Source of the DNA: Thiohalocapsa sp.
GTDB lineage: Bacteria > Pseudomonadota > Gammaproteobacteria > Chromatiales > Chromatiaceae
Direction of reading: 5' to 3'
NCBI RefSeq assembly: GCF_022340605.1
Contig: NZ_JAJDNQ010000055.1
Span: 1-49,152, forward strand
DNA length: 49,152 nucleotides
The notes below the pieces were generated by a model, which did no database searches, had not been told where the DNA came from, and saw only the letters and a program-made list of their open reading frames with translations. Positions 34,491 through 42,737 of this stretch are shown here, in pieces. The translations under genes were made by a program, and so were the position numbers. The stretch's first letter is position 1; each line of letters opens with the position of its first letter.

Positions 34491-36239
34491 ATGACCATGA
34501 CCGAAGCCGCAACCACCCCCCGCACCGGTGCCGCGGTGCTCTTCGACGTCCTGTCGGAGCTCGATGTGGGGGTGATCTTCGCGCACACGGGCGGGGCCGT
34601 GATCCCGCTGCACGTGGAGCTGAACAAGCGCCTGCGCCGCGGCGAGCCCGTACCCGAGGTGGTCATGTGCCGCCAGGAGCCGGGTGCCGGACACGCGGCC
34701 GAGGGCTACGCGCGCGCCTGCGGGCGGGTCGGGGTGGCGCTGGCGACGTCCGGGCCCGGGGCCACGAACCTCACCACCCCCATCGCGGATGCCCACAAGG
34801 ACTCGATTCCCACCGTGTTCATCACGGGCCAGGTACCGAGCGCTGCCATCGGCAGCGATGCCTTCCAGGAGGTGGACACCGTCGGCGTGACCCGGCCCAT
34901 CTCCAAGCACAACTATCTCGTGAAGGACGTCGCGGACCTCGAATGGATGCTGCGCGAGGCGTTCCAGCTGGCCGGCAGCGGCCGGCCGGGGCCGGTGGTG
35001 GTGGACATCTGCAAAGACGTGCAGTTGGCGACACTGGACACCCCGAATCCGCCACGGGTCCGCCACCGCGCGGAGGTGCCCTTCGATGCCGCGCGTGCCG
35101 ACGCCATCCTGGACGCTCTGGCGCAGGCCGAGCGCCCGGTGATCAAGGCCGGCGGCGGTGTCATCCACGCCGAGGCGGCGGATGCCCTGTGCACGCTCGC
35201 CGAGCGCTTCGATACCCCGGTGACCACCACCTTCAACGCCCTCGGCGCCGTGCCGCTGGTTCGCCCGTACAGCCTCGGCATGCCCGGCATGCACGGCACC
35301 ATTCCGGCGAACTACGCGCTGCGCGAGGCTGACCTGATCCTCACCTTGGGCGGTCGCTTCGACGACCGCGTTGCGGTGCGCGGGTTCGCGGAGCGTAAGC
35401 GCATCGCGCACGTGGACATCGATCCCAGCGAGATCGACAAGACGGTCAAGTGCGACTTTCCGCTGGTGGCACCACTCGCGCGCTTCCTGGAGTACGCCCT
35501 CGGCTCCGGGCGCGGTGCGCGCCACGCGCAGTGGATGGAGCGGGTCCGGCAGTGGCGTGAGCAGATGCCGCTGCCGTATCCGGACGGCGACTACATCAAG
35601 CCTCAGGCGGTCATCGACTGTCTGTCGCGGCTCACCGACGGGCAGGCCACCGTCGTCACCGGCGTCGGCCAGCACCAGATGTGGGCCGCGCAGTACTACC
35701 AATTCAGCCGGCCGCGGCAGTGGATCAGCTCCGGCGGGCTCGGCACCATGGGCTATGGCCTGCCGGCGGCCATTGGTGCCTGGTACGGCAATCCGGACCA
35801 GCCGGTGGTGCTGGTGGACGGTGACGGCAGCTTCCAGATGAACATGCAGGAGCTCGCCACCGTCGTCGCCAACCGCATCCCGCTCAAGATGTTCGTGCTC
35901 AACAACAGCTTCCTCGGCATGGTGCGGCAGTGGGAAGACATGATGGACGACGGCCACCACCACGAGACCTGCCTAGCCCGGCAATTTGACTGCGACGCCG
36001 ACTGCACGGTGCTGGACCAGAATTGCCGCCGCCAATTGCCGAATCTGACCGCGCTGCGATCGGTCTATCCGCGGCTCAACACATTACGGGTACGTTTGCC
36101 GAGCAAGCTTGAGGAAACCCTTGCCGAGGCCCTTGCGCAACCCGGCCCGGTGCTGGTGGATGTGTGGGTGGACAAGGCGGAAAACGTGTTACCAATGGTG
36201 CCTCCCGGGCAGTCTCTGGAGGCGATGATCGAGTCCTGA
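34491..36239 (+). CDS. Acetolactate synthase-like ThDP enzyme with four-cysteine insert
   Basis: 582-residue ThDP-dependent enzyme closest to acetolactate synthase large subunits. It has the catalytic Glu in [26 protein letters not shown], central FAD-type domain motifs ([13 protein letters not shown]), and the ThDP/Mg motif [11 protein letters not shown] ending at LNN. The C-terminal [13 protein letters not shown] is also ALS-like. After [11 protein letters not shown] the usual AFG segment is replaced by a stretch with C494, C501, C505 and C512 (C-x6-C-x3-C-x6-C), a possible metal site. No ilvN regulatory subunit is adjacent. It may therefore be a catabolic or specialised acetolactate-forming enzyme, not the anabolic IlvB. 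ATG 34491 (MTMTEAATT) is chosen; an ATG two codons later is possible. Confidence 0.85.
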   Translation: MTMTEAATTPRTGAAVLFDVLSELDVGVIFAHTGGAVIPLHVELNKRLRRGEPVPEVVMCRQEPGAGHAAEGYARACGRVGVALATSGPGATNLTTPIADAHKDSIPTVFITGQVPSAAIGSDAFQEVDTVGVTRPISKHNYLVKDVADLEWMLREAFQLAGSGRPGPVVVDICKDVQLATLDTPNPPRVRHRAEVPFDAARADAILDALAQAERPVIKAGGGVIHAEAADALCTLAERFDTPVTTTFNALGAVPLVRPYSLGMPGMHGTIPANYALREADLILTLGGRFDDRVAVRGFAERKRIAHVDIDPSEIDKTVKCDFPLVAPLARFLEYALGSGRGARHAQWMERVRQWREQMPLPYPDGDYIKPQAVIDCLSRLTDGQATVVTGVGQHQMWAAQYYQFSRPRQWISSGGLGTMGYGLPAAIGAWYGNPDQPVVLVDGDGSFQMNMQELATVVANRIPLKMFVLNNSFLGMVRQWEDMMDDGHHHETCLARQFDCDADCTVLDQNCRRQLPNLTALRSVYPRLNTLRVRLPSKLEETLAEALAQPGPVLVDVWVDKAENVLPMVPPGQSLEAMIES

Positions 36240-36557
36240 TGTCGTTGATCCGGCAATACTTATCGTAAAGTGTGCGCGACGCACGCCGAAACATTCGGCT
36301 ACAATCTGCAATGTTATGGATGCGGCCAGTTGGGGGCTTCCCCGCACGTGGCACCTCCGCGCCGGGGTAGCTCACGTTTGGCGCCGCAGCCCAGATCGAG
36401 TCGGACCGACCGCGGCGTCGCAGCAAGGCCGGCGCATGTTTCACAGCGCCATGACTGCCACCGATCGGGTGCTCTTGCCCGTGACGCCCGCGCCCGGGGC
36501 CGACATGCCAAATACCACCTTGATAACGACCCACCTCCCCCGGAGGATGCCTGAAAA
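36240..36557. other. Gap before the hemerythrin-like gene
   Basis: About 320 bases. The left part is AT-richer (GGCAATACTTATCGTAAAGT near 36252-36271) and may hold a promoter. A short frame from ATG 36451 ends in ATGA overlap with the next gene; its last ATG, at 36546, directly follows GGAGG. I see no recognisable protein. Confidence 0.4.
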
Positions 36558-36998
36558 ATGACCGCCTTCTCCAAGCTGCATGCCCAGAATCACAAGATTA
36601 CCGAGCTGTCCAATGTCTTCTTGTATCTCGTGCAGAGCCGCGAGATGTGCGACACCGAGACCGCGTGCGACGTCTTTTTCGAGTACACGGCCAAAGTGAA
36701 GGAGCACATCGAGCTGGTGGACCGCGAGCTCTGCGGCCAGCTCATCTCCTATCCCGATCAAACAGTCAAGAACACCGCTGACCGGTTCCTGTCTGGGTCC
36801 ACTGAGATCAAGCGCATCTTCAACAAGTACCTTAAGGACTGGTGCAGTGAGTCCAAGCGCCGCCTCACCATCCGCAATCATGCCGACTTTTTGGCGGAGA
36901 CCGAGCAGATGTTCGCGCTGGTCCTGGACCGCATCCAGCGTGAGACCGAGCACCTGTACCCGCTGATCCGCAAGCTGGAAGAGAAGCAGGCGGCTTAG
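36558..36998 (+). CDS. Hemerythrin-like four-helix protein
   Basis: 146 residues, mostly helical. The second helix, EYTAKVKEHIELVDRELCGQ, and the last, FALVLDRIQRETEHLYPLIR, match the H-x3/4-E/D and H-x-x-x-(L/P) helices of HHE/hemerythrin-like proteins, with the early HAQNHK supplying further histidines. These proteins bind a di-iron centre for oxygen or NO sensing or storage. The full ligand set cannot be confirmed here. GGAGG lies 12 bases before ATG 36558, a little far, and a four-codon frame starting ATG 36546 overlaps its start by ATGA. Probably monocistronic. Confidence 0.7.
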   Translation: MTAFSKLHAQNHKITELSNVFLYLVQSREMCDTETACDVFFEYTAKVKEHIELVDRELCGQLISYPDQTVKNTADRFLSGSTEIKRIFNKYLKDWCSESKRRLTIRNHADFLAETEQMFALVLDRIQRETEHLYPLIRKLEEKQAA

Positions 36999-37340
36999 GG
37001 CGAGACCTCGACTATTGGCCTTCCCGGCCGGCTCCCGCCGGCCTACAAATCCGTTCTGTTTCGCCGCGCGCCGGCGGTCCCACCGTCGGCGCGGTCTCTT
37101 GCCCCCCACGGGGGTGTCGGGGCTTGCGTTCGTAACAGATCTGTCATCTGCTAGTCTTTCCTTTACAGTTCGGGCGCGCGGCGTCGTGCTTGCGCGCCGC
37201 CCGTCGCTGCCGGCGCAGGCCGCCGGCGGCGTCATCGTTCCGCCGGTGATCTGCTCGCGGGCAGGCGCGTCCCTTGAACCCGCGTCTCCACGGGGCAACC
37301 TCCCTCTCGTCACCAACCAAACGAGCATCCGGAGGTCACC
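36999..37340. other. Upstream region of the pterin dehydratase gene
   Basis: About 340 bases without a gene. Contains a perfect 10-bp palindrome ACAGATCTGT at 37135-37144 (one-mismatch extension to TAACAGATCTGTCA) and an AT-richer CTAGTCTTTCCTTTACAG stretch that may include a promoter. Confidence 0.4.
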
Positions 37341-37643
37341 ATGAGCCCAAACAAGCTGACCGAGCAGGAGATCCAAAGCGCCCTGGCCGCTCTGAATGCA
37401 TCCGCGGCATCGCCATGGGAGGTCGTCGACGGCAAGCTGCACAGGGAATTTCAGTTCCGAGATTTCAGCGAGGCGTTCGGCTTCATGGCCCGCGCGGCGC
37501 TGGCGGCGGAGTCGATGGACCATCACCCCGAGTGGTTCAATGTCTACCGCACCGTTCGCGTCGACCTGTCCACTCACGATGCCGGCGGCATCACCGAGCT
37601 GGATTTCGCCCTCGCTGGCCGCATGGAGACCATCGCCGGCTGA
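37341..37643 (+). CDS. phhB: 4a-hydroxytetrahydrobiopterin dehydratase
   Basis: 100-residue pterin-4a-carbinolamine dehydratase. Recycles the pterin cofactor after aromatic amino-acid hydroxylation. The catalytic histidine region [18 protein letters not shown] and the following [11 protein letters not shown] are diagnostic; the N-terminal [17 protein letters not shown] is typical. Excellent ribosome site: GGAGGTCACC before ATG 37341. No phenylalanine hydroxylase gene is nearby, which is common for this family. Confidence 0.96.
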   Translation: MSPNKLTEQEIQSALAALNASAASPWEVVDGKLHREFQFRDFSEAFGFMARAALAAESMDHHPEWFNVYRTVRVDLSTHDAGGITELDFALAGRMETIAG

Positions 37644-37788
37644 GGTCGAGGCCGCGCTTACGGCCAGGCGCCGGTGAGCGCATGGCGCCGCCAGAGCGTG
37701 GCGAACTGTGGCGTGGCGAAATGTAAGGCGTTCTCGCTCGGGTTGCGGCATGCTAGCTCCACCCCTTCGTCCAGCCCGAGCGACTACC

Positions 37789-39006
37789 GTGACCGACGCC
37801 AACCCCGATCAGGACTTCGCCACCCGTGCCATCCACGCCGGCTACGACGCCATGGCGCACGCGGGCGCGCTGAATCCGCCGGTGTTCTGGTCGTCGACCT
37901 TCGCCTTCGAGTCCGCGGCGCAGGGCGCGGCTCGCTTCGCCGGCACTGAGCCGGGCATGATCTACACCCGCGTCACCAACCCGACGGTGCAGACCTTGGA
38001 GGAGCGGCTCGCGGCGCTGGAGGGCGCCGAGGCGGGGCTCGCCTTCGGCTCCGGCATGGGCGCCATCAACTCCCTGCTCTGGACCCTGCTGCGCCCGGGC
38101 GATGAGCTGCTGGTGGACCTGACGCTGTACGGCTGCACCCACTCGCTGGTGAATCACCTGCTTCCGGAGTTCGGCATCGTGACCCGGTCGGTGGACTTCA
38201 CGCGCACCGAGGATCTGGCCGCTCAGCTCAGCGAGCGGACGCGCCTGGTGCTATTCGAGACGCCAGCCAACCCGAATATGCGCCTGGTGGACATTGCGGC
38301 GGTGTCGTCGCTGGTGCATGCGGGCAGCAGCGCGCTGGTGGCGGTGGACAGCACCTACTGCACGCCGTACCTGCAACAGCCCCTGGCCCTCGGCGCCGAC
38401 GTGGTGATCCACTCGCTCACCAAGTACATCAACGGTCACGGCGACATCATCGCCGGTGCCCTGCTGGGGCCGGCCGAGCTGCTGGCGCAGGTGCGCATGC
38501 AAGGCCTGAAGGAGCTCACCGGCGCCTGCATGTCGCCCATGGACGCCTACCTGGTGCTGCGCGGCATCAAGACCCTGGCCCTGCGCATGGAGCACCATTG
38601 CCGGACCGCACAACGGCTCGCCGAGGCCCTGGCCGAGCACCCGGCCGTGGCGCGCGTGGACTACCCGGGGCTCGCATCGCACCCGCAGCATGCCCTGTGC
38701 CGGCGCCAGATGCGCCTGCCGGGCGCGATGATCGCGTTCGAGCTAAAGGGCGGTGCCGAGGCCGGCGCCCGCTTCATCGACGCGCTGCGGCTCTTCACCC
38801 GTGCCGTCAGCCTCGGCGACGCCGAAAGTCTCGCCCAGCACCCGGCCAGCATGACCCACAGCACCTACAGCCCCGAAGAGCGGGAGCGGCACCTGATCAC
38901 CGAGGGCCTGGTGCGCCTGTCCATCGGCCTGGAGAGCGCCGAGGACCTGTGGCGGGACCTGGAGCAGGCGCTGGAGGCGGCATTGGGGCCGGCGCAAGAC
39001 GGATAA
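37789..39006 (+). CDS. mdeA: Methionine gamma-lyase
   Basis: 405-residue PLP enzyme of the Cys/Met metabolism family, predicted to cleave methionine to 2-oxobutanoate, ammonia and methanethiol. Pointers to MGL over cystathionine lyases are LYGCTHS, with Tyr114 and Cys116 at the same numbers as in the Pseudomonas putida enzyme, and near-identical blocks VDSTYCTPYLQQPL, SLGDAESLAQHPASMTHSTY and GLVRLSIGLE. The PLP lysine is K212 in HSLTKYINGHGDI. I choose GTG 37789 because it reproduces this numbering; an ATG at 37750 would add 13 residues. Stands alone; no MGL regulator gene is visible. Confidence 0.88.
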   Translation: MTDANPDQDFATRAIHAGYDAMAHAGALNPPVFWSSTFAFESAAQGAARFAGTEPGMIYTRVTNPTVQTLEERLAALEGAEAGLAFGSGMGAINSLLWTLLRPGDELLVDLTLYGCTHSLVNHLLPEFGIVTRSVDFTRTEDLAAQLSERTRLVLFETPANPNMRLVDIAAVSSLVHAGSSALVAVDSTYCTPYLQQPLALGADVVIHSLTKYINGHGDIIAGALLGPAELLAQVRMQGLKELTGACMSPMDAYLVLRGIKTLALRMEHHCRTAQRLAEALAEHPAVARVDYPGLASHPQHALCRRQMRLPGAMIAFELKGGAEAGARFIDALRLFTRAVSLGDAESLAQHPASMTHSTYSPEERERHLITEGLVRLSIGLESAEDLWRDLEQALEAALGPAQDG

Positions 39007-39226
39007 CGGATACGGATAGGAAATTCAACCGCCGATGCGAGCCCAAGGCGGCGTCAGGCCGCGAGGCTAGCGAGGGCCAAAGGGCTGGTCAAGGCTCAAC
39101 CGAGAGCGGCGCGGACATCTCGCAGGTGTCGGGACGCGCTTCGGCGGGGTTTGAATGGAGATTGCAAGCGCAGCGGGCGGGCGAGAGATCAGGGGCGGCG
39201 GCACCCTCTGTGGCAGAACAGGGCGG

Positions 39227-39661
39227 TTACCAGGAGACGCGCTGGTCAAACGCGAAGCCTGGGTCCGGTTGGGCGATGATGTCCCAGTCCGGCGTCGACT
39301 CGAACAGCCGCGCCAGCAGCATGGCCCAGAGATAGCGCACCGGAGATCGCATGTTGCGCAGCGGAGCAGCAGACGGTGGGTTCGCCTCGGCGCAGGCGCT
39401 CAGGTCGTCAGCCGCATCGCGCCCGAAGGCGACGGCCGCAGCATGCAGGGGCGAGTTGGGCGCGAGCACGCCGTGGTAGCGATGGCGGTGCCGCCTGGGC
39501 GGCGGGATCAGCGCCGCGAGATGGTCGATCAGCTCCAGTGGGGTGAGCGAGAGCGCAGTGGTGCCGTCGCGTTGGGTTCGAGGCAGCCGGTAGATGACCT
39601 GCTGCTCATCGATGAGCTCGAGACGCTCGAGCGCGAACGGCGGGCGGGCACAGTAACGGAG
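39227..39661 (-). pseudogene. IS91-family transposase remnant (3' part, internally deleted)
   Basis: On the minus strand the frame contains the C-terminal hallmarks of IS91-type (Y2/HUH) transposases: LRYCARPPFALERLELID, LTPLELIDHLAALIPPPRRH, RYHGVLAPNSPLH, YLWAMLLARLFES and a closing FAFDQRVSW. The catalytic N-terminal half is missing: the family match stops abruptly near 39661 even though the frame stays open. Between the last two blocks the usual CPxCG zinc motif and the EP-rich segment have also been lost, with LFES running straight into TPDWDIIAQPDP. Inactive. Confidence 0.8.
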
Positions 39662-39934
39662 CCGGAACGCGACAGCTTGGGGCCACAGCGTTTGGCGCTG
39701 GCTGCCGCAGGGGTGCGCGAGCCCAGTACCTTCCAGCACGACGTCGCCGATGCGAACGCACTGGCCCTGCAGTGCGACAAGGTTGATCCCGGAGACGACG
39801 AGGTTGCGGCGCAGTATCGCCGGCGCAATCTCCTCGCCACGGGTCAGCGACGCGATGACATCGACCTGCGGAGACTGTTCGCACGCATCGATGCGATGCC
39901 GATGCGCCGGCGGGAGATGGAGGCCGCCCAGTGA
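39662..39934 (+). pseudogene. Truncated 3' end of an operon gene cut by the IS91 remnant
   Basis: On the plus strand the last ~85 codons of an open frame (QCDKVDPGDDEVAAQYRRRN, then DLRRLFARIDAMPMRRREME) look like genuine coding sequence and end at TGA 39932-39934. They overlap the next gene's GTG by four bases. The sequence upstream of ~39662 in this frame is antisense to the transposase remnant, so the 5' part has been lost. I do not recognise the family; the tail is helical and charged. Confidence 0.5.
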
Positions 39935-40299
39935 CCGAGGCGATGCTGGTGCTGAGGCGATCGGCCGCGGCGTGGAACGGCCCGGCGTTTCGTCCAACCC
40001 TGGTCGACGAGCTCCAGGCGCTCGGCGCCCATGACCCCGTGCTCCGGCCTTTGCTGCAGGCGGCGCTGACGCAGACGAGCGCGGTGGCCGAAGCCCCGAT
40101 CGGGGTGCAGGTGCTCAGTGGCCACGAGGAGGCTGGCCGCGTACAGGTGCACCTCGGTGTCTTCTACGAGGGCGTCATCGCCGGCTGCAGCTGCGCCGAC
40201 GACCCGACGCCGGTGGATGCCATCACCGAGCATTGCGAGTTGCTGCTCGATATCGACCCCGCGACTGGCCAGGCGTGTGTAACCCCTTGCGACGACTAA
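39931..40299 (+). CDS. Small conserved-looking hypothetical protein
   Basis: 122 residues starting with GTG in a GTGA overlap with the preceding truncated gene. The second half (VFYEGVIAGCSCADDPTPVD, then EHCELLLDIDPATGQACVT) has a Cys-x-Cys-Ala-Asp-Asp motif and an acidic tail. I associate this layout with short proteins of purple sulfur bacteria, from memory only. No function known. It appears intact but has lost its upstream partner. Confidence 0.6.
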   Translation: MTEAMLVLRRSAAAWNGPAFRPTLVDELQALGAHDPVLRPLLQAALTQTSAVAEAPIGVQVLSGHEEAGRVQVHLGVFYEGVIAGCSCADDPTPVDAITEHCELLLDIDPATGQACVTPCDD

Positions 40300-40324
40300 G
40301 GGCGCTGGACAACTGGCTGAATCG

Positions 40325-40912
40325 ATGCCGCCCAACTCAGGTCCTATGACCGACGCACGCTCTGCCCCCCTCGGTATCGACCTCAGCCCGGACCAACGGT
40401 GGGCGCTAGACGAGTTCCTGGCGTCACCGCGGTTCGACGAGCGCGTCATGGACTTGGCGACACTCGAAGGGTTTCTCACCGCCCTCGTGATCGGGCCGAA
40501 CATCGTCAGACCCTCGCAGTGGATACCCTGGATCTGGGATCGTATCGACGGACAGGTGGCACCGCCCTTCGAGGACCTGGATGAGGCCAACGCCATGCTC
40601 GGCCTCGTCATGCGGCTGCACAACGGCTTGATCAACCGCTTCAGGATCGATCCCGAAGCCTTTCGGCCGGTGTATCTCGACGGCGCCCGGTGGGGCGCCT
40701 CGGAGTGGTGCGAGGGCTTTCTGACGGGCACCCGATTGGACTCTAAGGCCTGGTCGCTGCTGAAGATCCACGGGTTCTGGCTCGAGCGCCGACAGTTTGT
40801 TGGGGACCCGTGCGGCCGGAGCTGGCGGCGCTTCGCGCCTTCCTCCACTATGCCGCGCTGCAGGCGCCGAGCGCGCTGGCAACGATTCAGCCAGTCCTGG
40901 CGATCCCGATGA
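40325..40912 (+). CDS. UPF0149-like protein, C-terminus replaced
   Basis: The first ~160 residues match the UPF0149 (YecA/YgfB-like) pattern: LDEFLASPRFDERVMDLATL, EGFLTALVIGP, SQWIPWIWD, LVMRLHNGLINRF and WCEGFLTGTRLDSKAW. After LLKIHGFWLERRQF the reading becomes Arg-rich and unlike the family, because the DNA from about 40800 belongs to an integrase fragment read in another frame. The protein is thus probably truncated by a recombination junction. Two in-frame starts are possible, ATG 40325 and ATG 40346. Role unknown. Confidence 0.65.
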   Translation: MPPNSGPMTDARSAPLGIDLSPDQRWALDEFLASPRFDERVMDLATLEGFLTALVIGPNIVRPSQWIPWIWDRIDGQVAPPFEDLDEANAMLGLVMRLHNGLINRFRIDPEAFRPVYLDGARWGASEWCEGFLTGTRLDSKAWSLLKIHGFWLERRQFVGDPCGRSWRRFAPSSTMPRCRRRARWQRFSQSWRSR

Positions 40913-40978
40913 AGCGCTTTGAACGGCCATTGGTCGGCTACCTGTCGCACGCAGAAATCGAGGCCATCCTGCCGGCAA
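40801..40978 (+). pseudogene. Tyrosine recombinase/integrase fragment
   Basis: A different plus-strand frame encodes VRPELAALRAFLHYAALQ, then ATIQPVLAIPMKRFERPLVG and YLSHAEIEAIL. This is the junction between the SAM-like N-terminal domain and the catalytic domain of XerC-like integrases. Neither the start nor any catalytic Arg/His/Tyr box remains. It ends where the antisense ParE remnant begins. Confidence 0.65.
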
Positions 40979-41162
40979 GCTCAGCGCGCTTGGGCTGCAG
41001 CAGCGCTCGGAGCGTCGGGTGCTCCGCGAGTTCCGCGAAGGTTGTGCGAGCGGCAGCAAGGAAGCGCTCCGCGGTGTCCAGGTCGGCAGCTTCGGCGAGA
41101 TAGACGAAGTGCTCGATCAGATCCTGCCGGGCTGCGGCCCGCTGGTAGACCTTTCCCGCCAC
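40938..41162 (-). pseudogene. parE: ParE/RelE-type toxin, C-terminally truncated
   Basis: GTG start at 41162. The first ~60 residues (KVYQRAAARQDLIEHFVYLA, then TAERFLAAARTTFAELAEHP) match plasmid-type ParE toxins, which poison gyrase. The usual later part with the RxxxVxxFxxYLIFY-like strand is missing; the frame instead runs 10 or so codons into the antisense of the integrase fragment. At 75 residues versus ~95-100 it is probably inactive. Confidence 0.75.
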
Positions 41163-41177
41163 CGTGCCGACGCTGTC

Positions 41178-41302
41178 TCAGCCATCTGTAGTCTGGTCGC
41201 GGGCCGCGAGGCGTGCCCGTGCTTCTTCGCGGACTGCCCTCCATTCCTGATCGTCGAGGATGCGCTCGGGTGTGCTTAGACCTTCGAGCAGTCCATCTAC
41301 GC
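41178..41302 (-). pseudogene. Antitoxin remnant upstream of the ParE fragment
   Basis: On the minus strand the frame DGLLEGLSTPERILDDQE continues WRAVREEARARLAARDQTT and stops at 41178, 16 bases before the toxin start. This matches the C-terminal, toxin-wrapping part of ParD/CopG-like antitoxins. No start codon or DNA-binding ribbon remains; the frame merges into the end of the kinase gene. Confidence 0.6.
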
Positions 41303-42730
41303 CGGTAACCGCACCGCCGCGCGCAGCCCGCCCCCTGGCCGGTTGCTTAGCCGCAGCGTGCCGCCGTGGGCGTGCACGATGGTGCGGGCCACCGCGAGCC
41401 CGAGGCCGGTGCCGCCGGTCTCGCGGCTGCGCGACGTCTCCAGCCGGAGGAAGGGCTCGAAGACCCGCTCGAGGTCGGCCTCGGGGATGCCGGGGCCGTC
41501 ATCGTCGATCAGGATCAGGCGGCCTCGGCCCCCGCCCCCGCCCGGCTTCTGGTCCCGGCCTAGCTCCAGCAGTTGTACCCGGGCGGCGCCGCCGTACTTG
41601 AGCGCGTTGTCGATCAGGTTGCTCAGCGCGCGCCGCAGCGCCACCGGCCGGCACTGGAAGATGGACCGGTCCGGCCCCTGGTAGCTGACGGCGCCGCCGC
41701 GGTCGGCCTCCAGGTCCGCGTAGTCGTCCACCAGGCTCTGCACCAGGGCGGCCAGGTCCGTGGCGCGGGCGCGCTCGTCGGCGGCCTCGTCGCGGGCGAA
41801 GGCGAGGGTGGCGGACAGGATCGCCTCCATCTCGGCGAGGGTGGCGAGGGTCCGCTCGCGGATCTCGGTGTCGTCGATGTATTCCGCCCGCAGCCGCAGC
41901 GCGGTGATGGGGGTGCGCAGGTCGTGCGAGACCGCGGCCAGCATGCGCGAGCGGTCGCGGATGTGGCGCTGGAGGCGCTCCTGCATCAGGTTGAAGGCGT
42001 GGATGGTCTGGCGGATCTCGCGTGGACCCTCCTCGGCGAGGTGCGCCTCGGCCTGGCCGAGCCCGAGCCGGTTCGACGCCTCGGCCAGCCGCGCCATGGG
42101 CCGGGCGATGCGCCGCGCGATCACGAGCCCGCCGGCGATCACCACCATGAGCAGCAGCCCCAGCAGTTGCAGGGTCTTGCCGGCCCAGGGCGGCGGCTCC
42201 TCCAGCCGCGTCGTGCGGATGTTGAGCCAGCGGCCGTCGTGCAGGCGCACCGAGACGGCAATGCTCCTGACGTCGCCGGTGCGGATGTCCTGGTGCAGAC
42301 GCTTCGCCTGCTCGGGCGGCAGGTCCGGCGGCAGCGGCTGCACCTTGTGGCGCGGGTCGAGCTCCACCGCGACCCGCAGCCCTGCACGCTCTTCCACACC
42401 CATCGCCGCCCGCAGCTTGTGGTGGATCAGGTGCTCGACGGCATAGCGCCAGGGTCGCGGTCCGGTAATGGCGGGCTGATCGGTCAGGGTGATCTCATCG
42501 CCGAGCCGGGCGAAGCGCGCGATGATGCGCTCCCGCCCGGTCTGACCGGCGTCGTTCAGCAGCAGCACCAGGGTCGTGACCTGGTCCAGCAGATAGAACA
42601 GGTTGCGCTCCTCGAAGCGGTCGCGACGCTCATCGTGCAGCAGCACGGCGCTGCCCACGAGCATGACCAGCGTCATGCCGATCAGCAGCGCCAGGGTGCG
42701 TCCGGCGATGGTGTCGGGCCAGCGGTGCAT
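41297..42730 (-). CDS. Sensor histidine kinase (EnvZ-like)
   Basis: 477 residues. TM1 at ~10-31, a periplasmic sensor of ~150 residues without a recognised fold, TM2 at ~185-205, then HAMP. The dimerisation domain has SHDLRTPITALRLRAEY (phospho-accepting His269), followed by an HATPase with N-box NLIDNALKYGG, DDDGPGIP, and GGTGLGLAVA. Architecture resembles EnvZ/CreC-type kinases. It lies downstream of its response regulator on the same strand (7-base gap), forming one operon. The pair is divergent from a DUF4405 gene and acrAB, which are plausible targets. Signal unknown. Confidence 0.93.
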   Translation of the reverse strand: MHRWPDTIAGRTLALLIGMTLVMLVGSAVLLHDERRDRFEERNLFYLLDQVTTLVLLLNDAGQTGRERIIARFARLGDEITLTDQPAITGPRPWRYAVEHLIHHKLRAAMGVEERAGLRVAVELDPRHKVQPLPPDLPPEQAKRLHQDIRTGDVRSIAVSVRLHDGRWLNIRTTRLEEPPPWAGKTLQLLGLLLMVVIAGGLVIARRIARPMARLAEASNRLGLGQAEAHLAEEGPREIRQTIHAFNLMQERLQRHIRDRSRMLAAVSHDLRTPITALRLRAEYIDDTEIRERTLATLAEMEAILSATLAFARDEAADERARATDLAALVQSLVDDYADLEADRGGAVSYQGPDRSIFQCRPVALRRALSNLIDNALKYGGAARVQLLELGRDQKPGGGGGRGRLILIDDDGPGIPEADLERVFEPFLRLETSRSRETGGTGLGLAVARTIVHAHGGTLRLSNRPGGGLRAAVRLPA

Positions 42731-42737
42731 GGCGGTC

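Noticed and set aside
34467-35963. 498-codon minus-strand frame over the acetolactate synthase gene
   Set aside because: Shadow frame, no recognisable motif.
40919-41191. 90-codon plus-strand frame
   Set aside because: Runs antisense to the toxin remnant and is Arg-rich, so a by-product of the junction.
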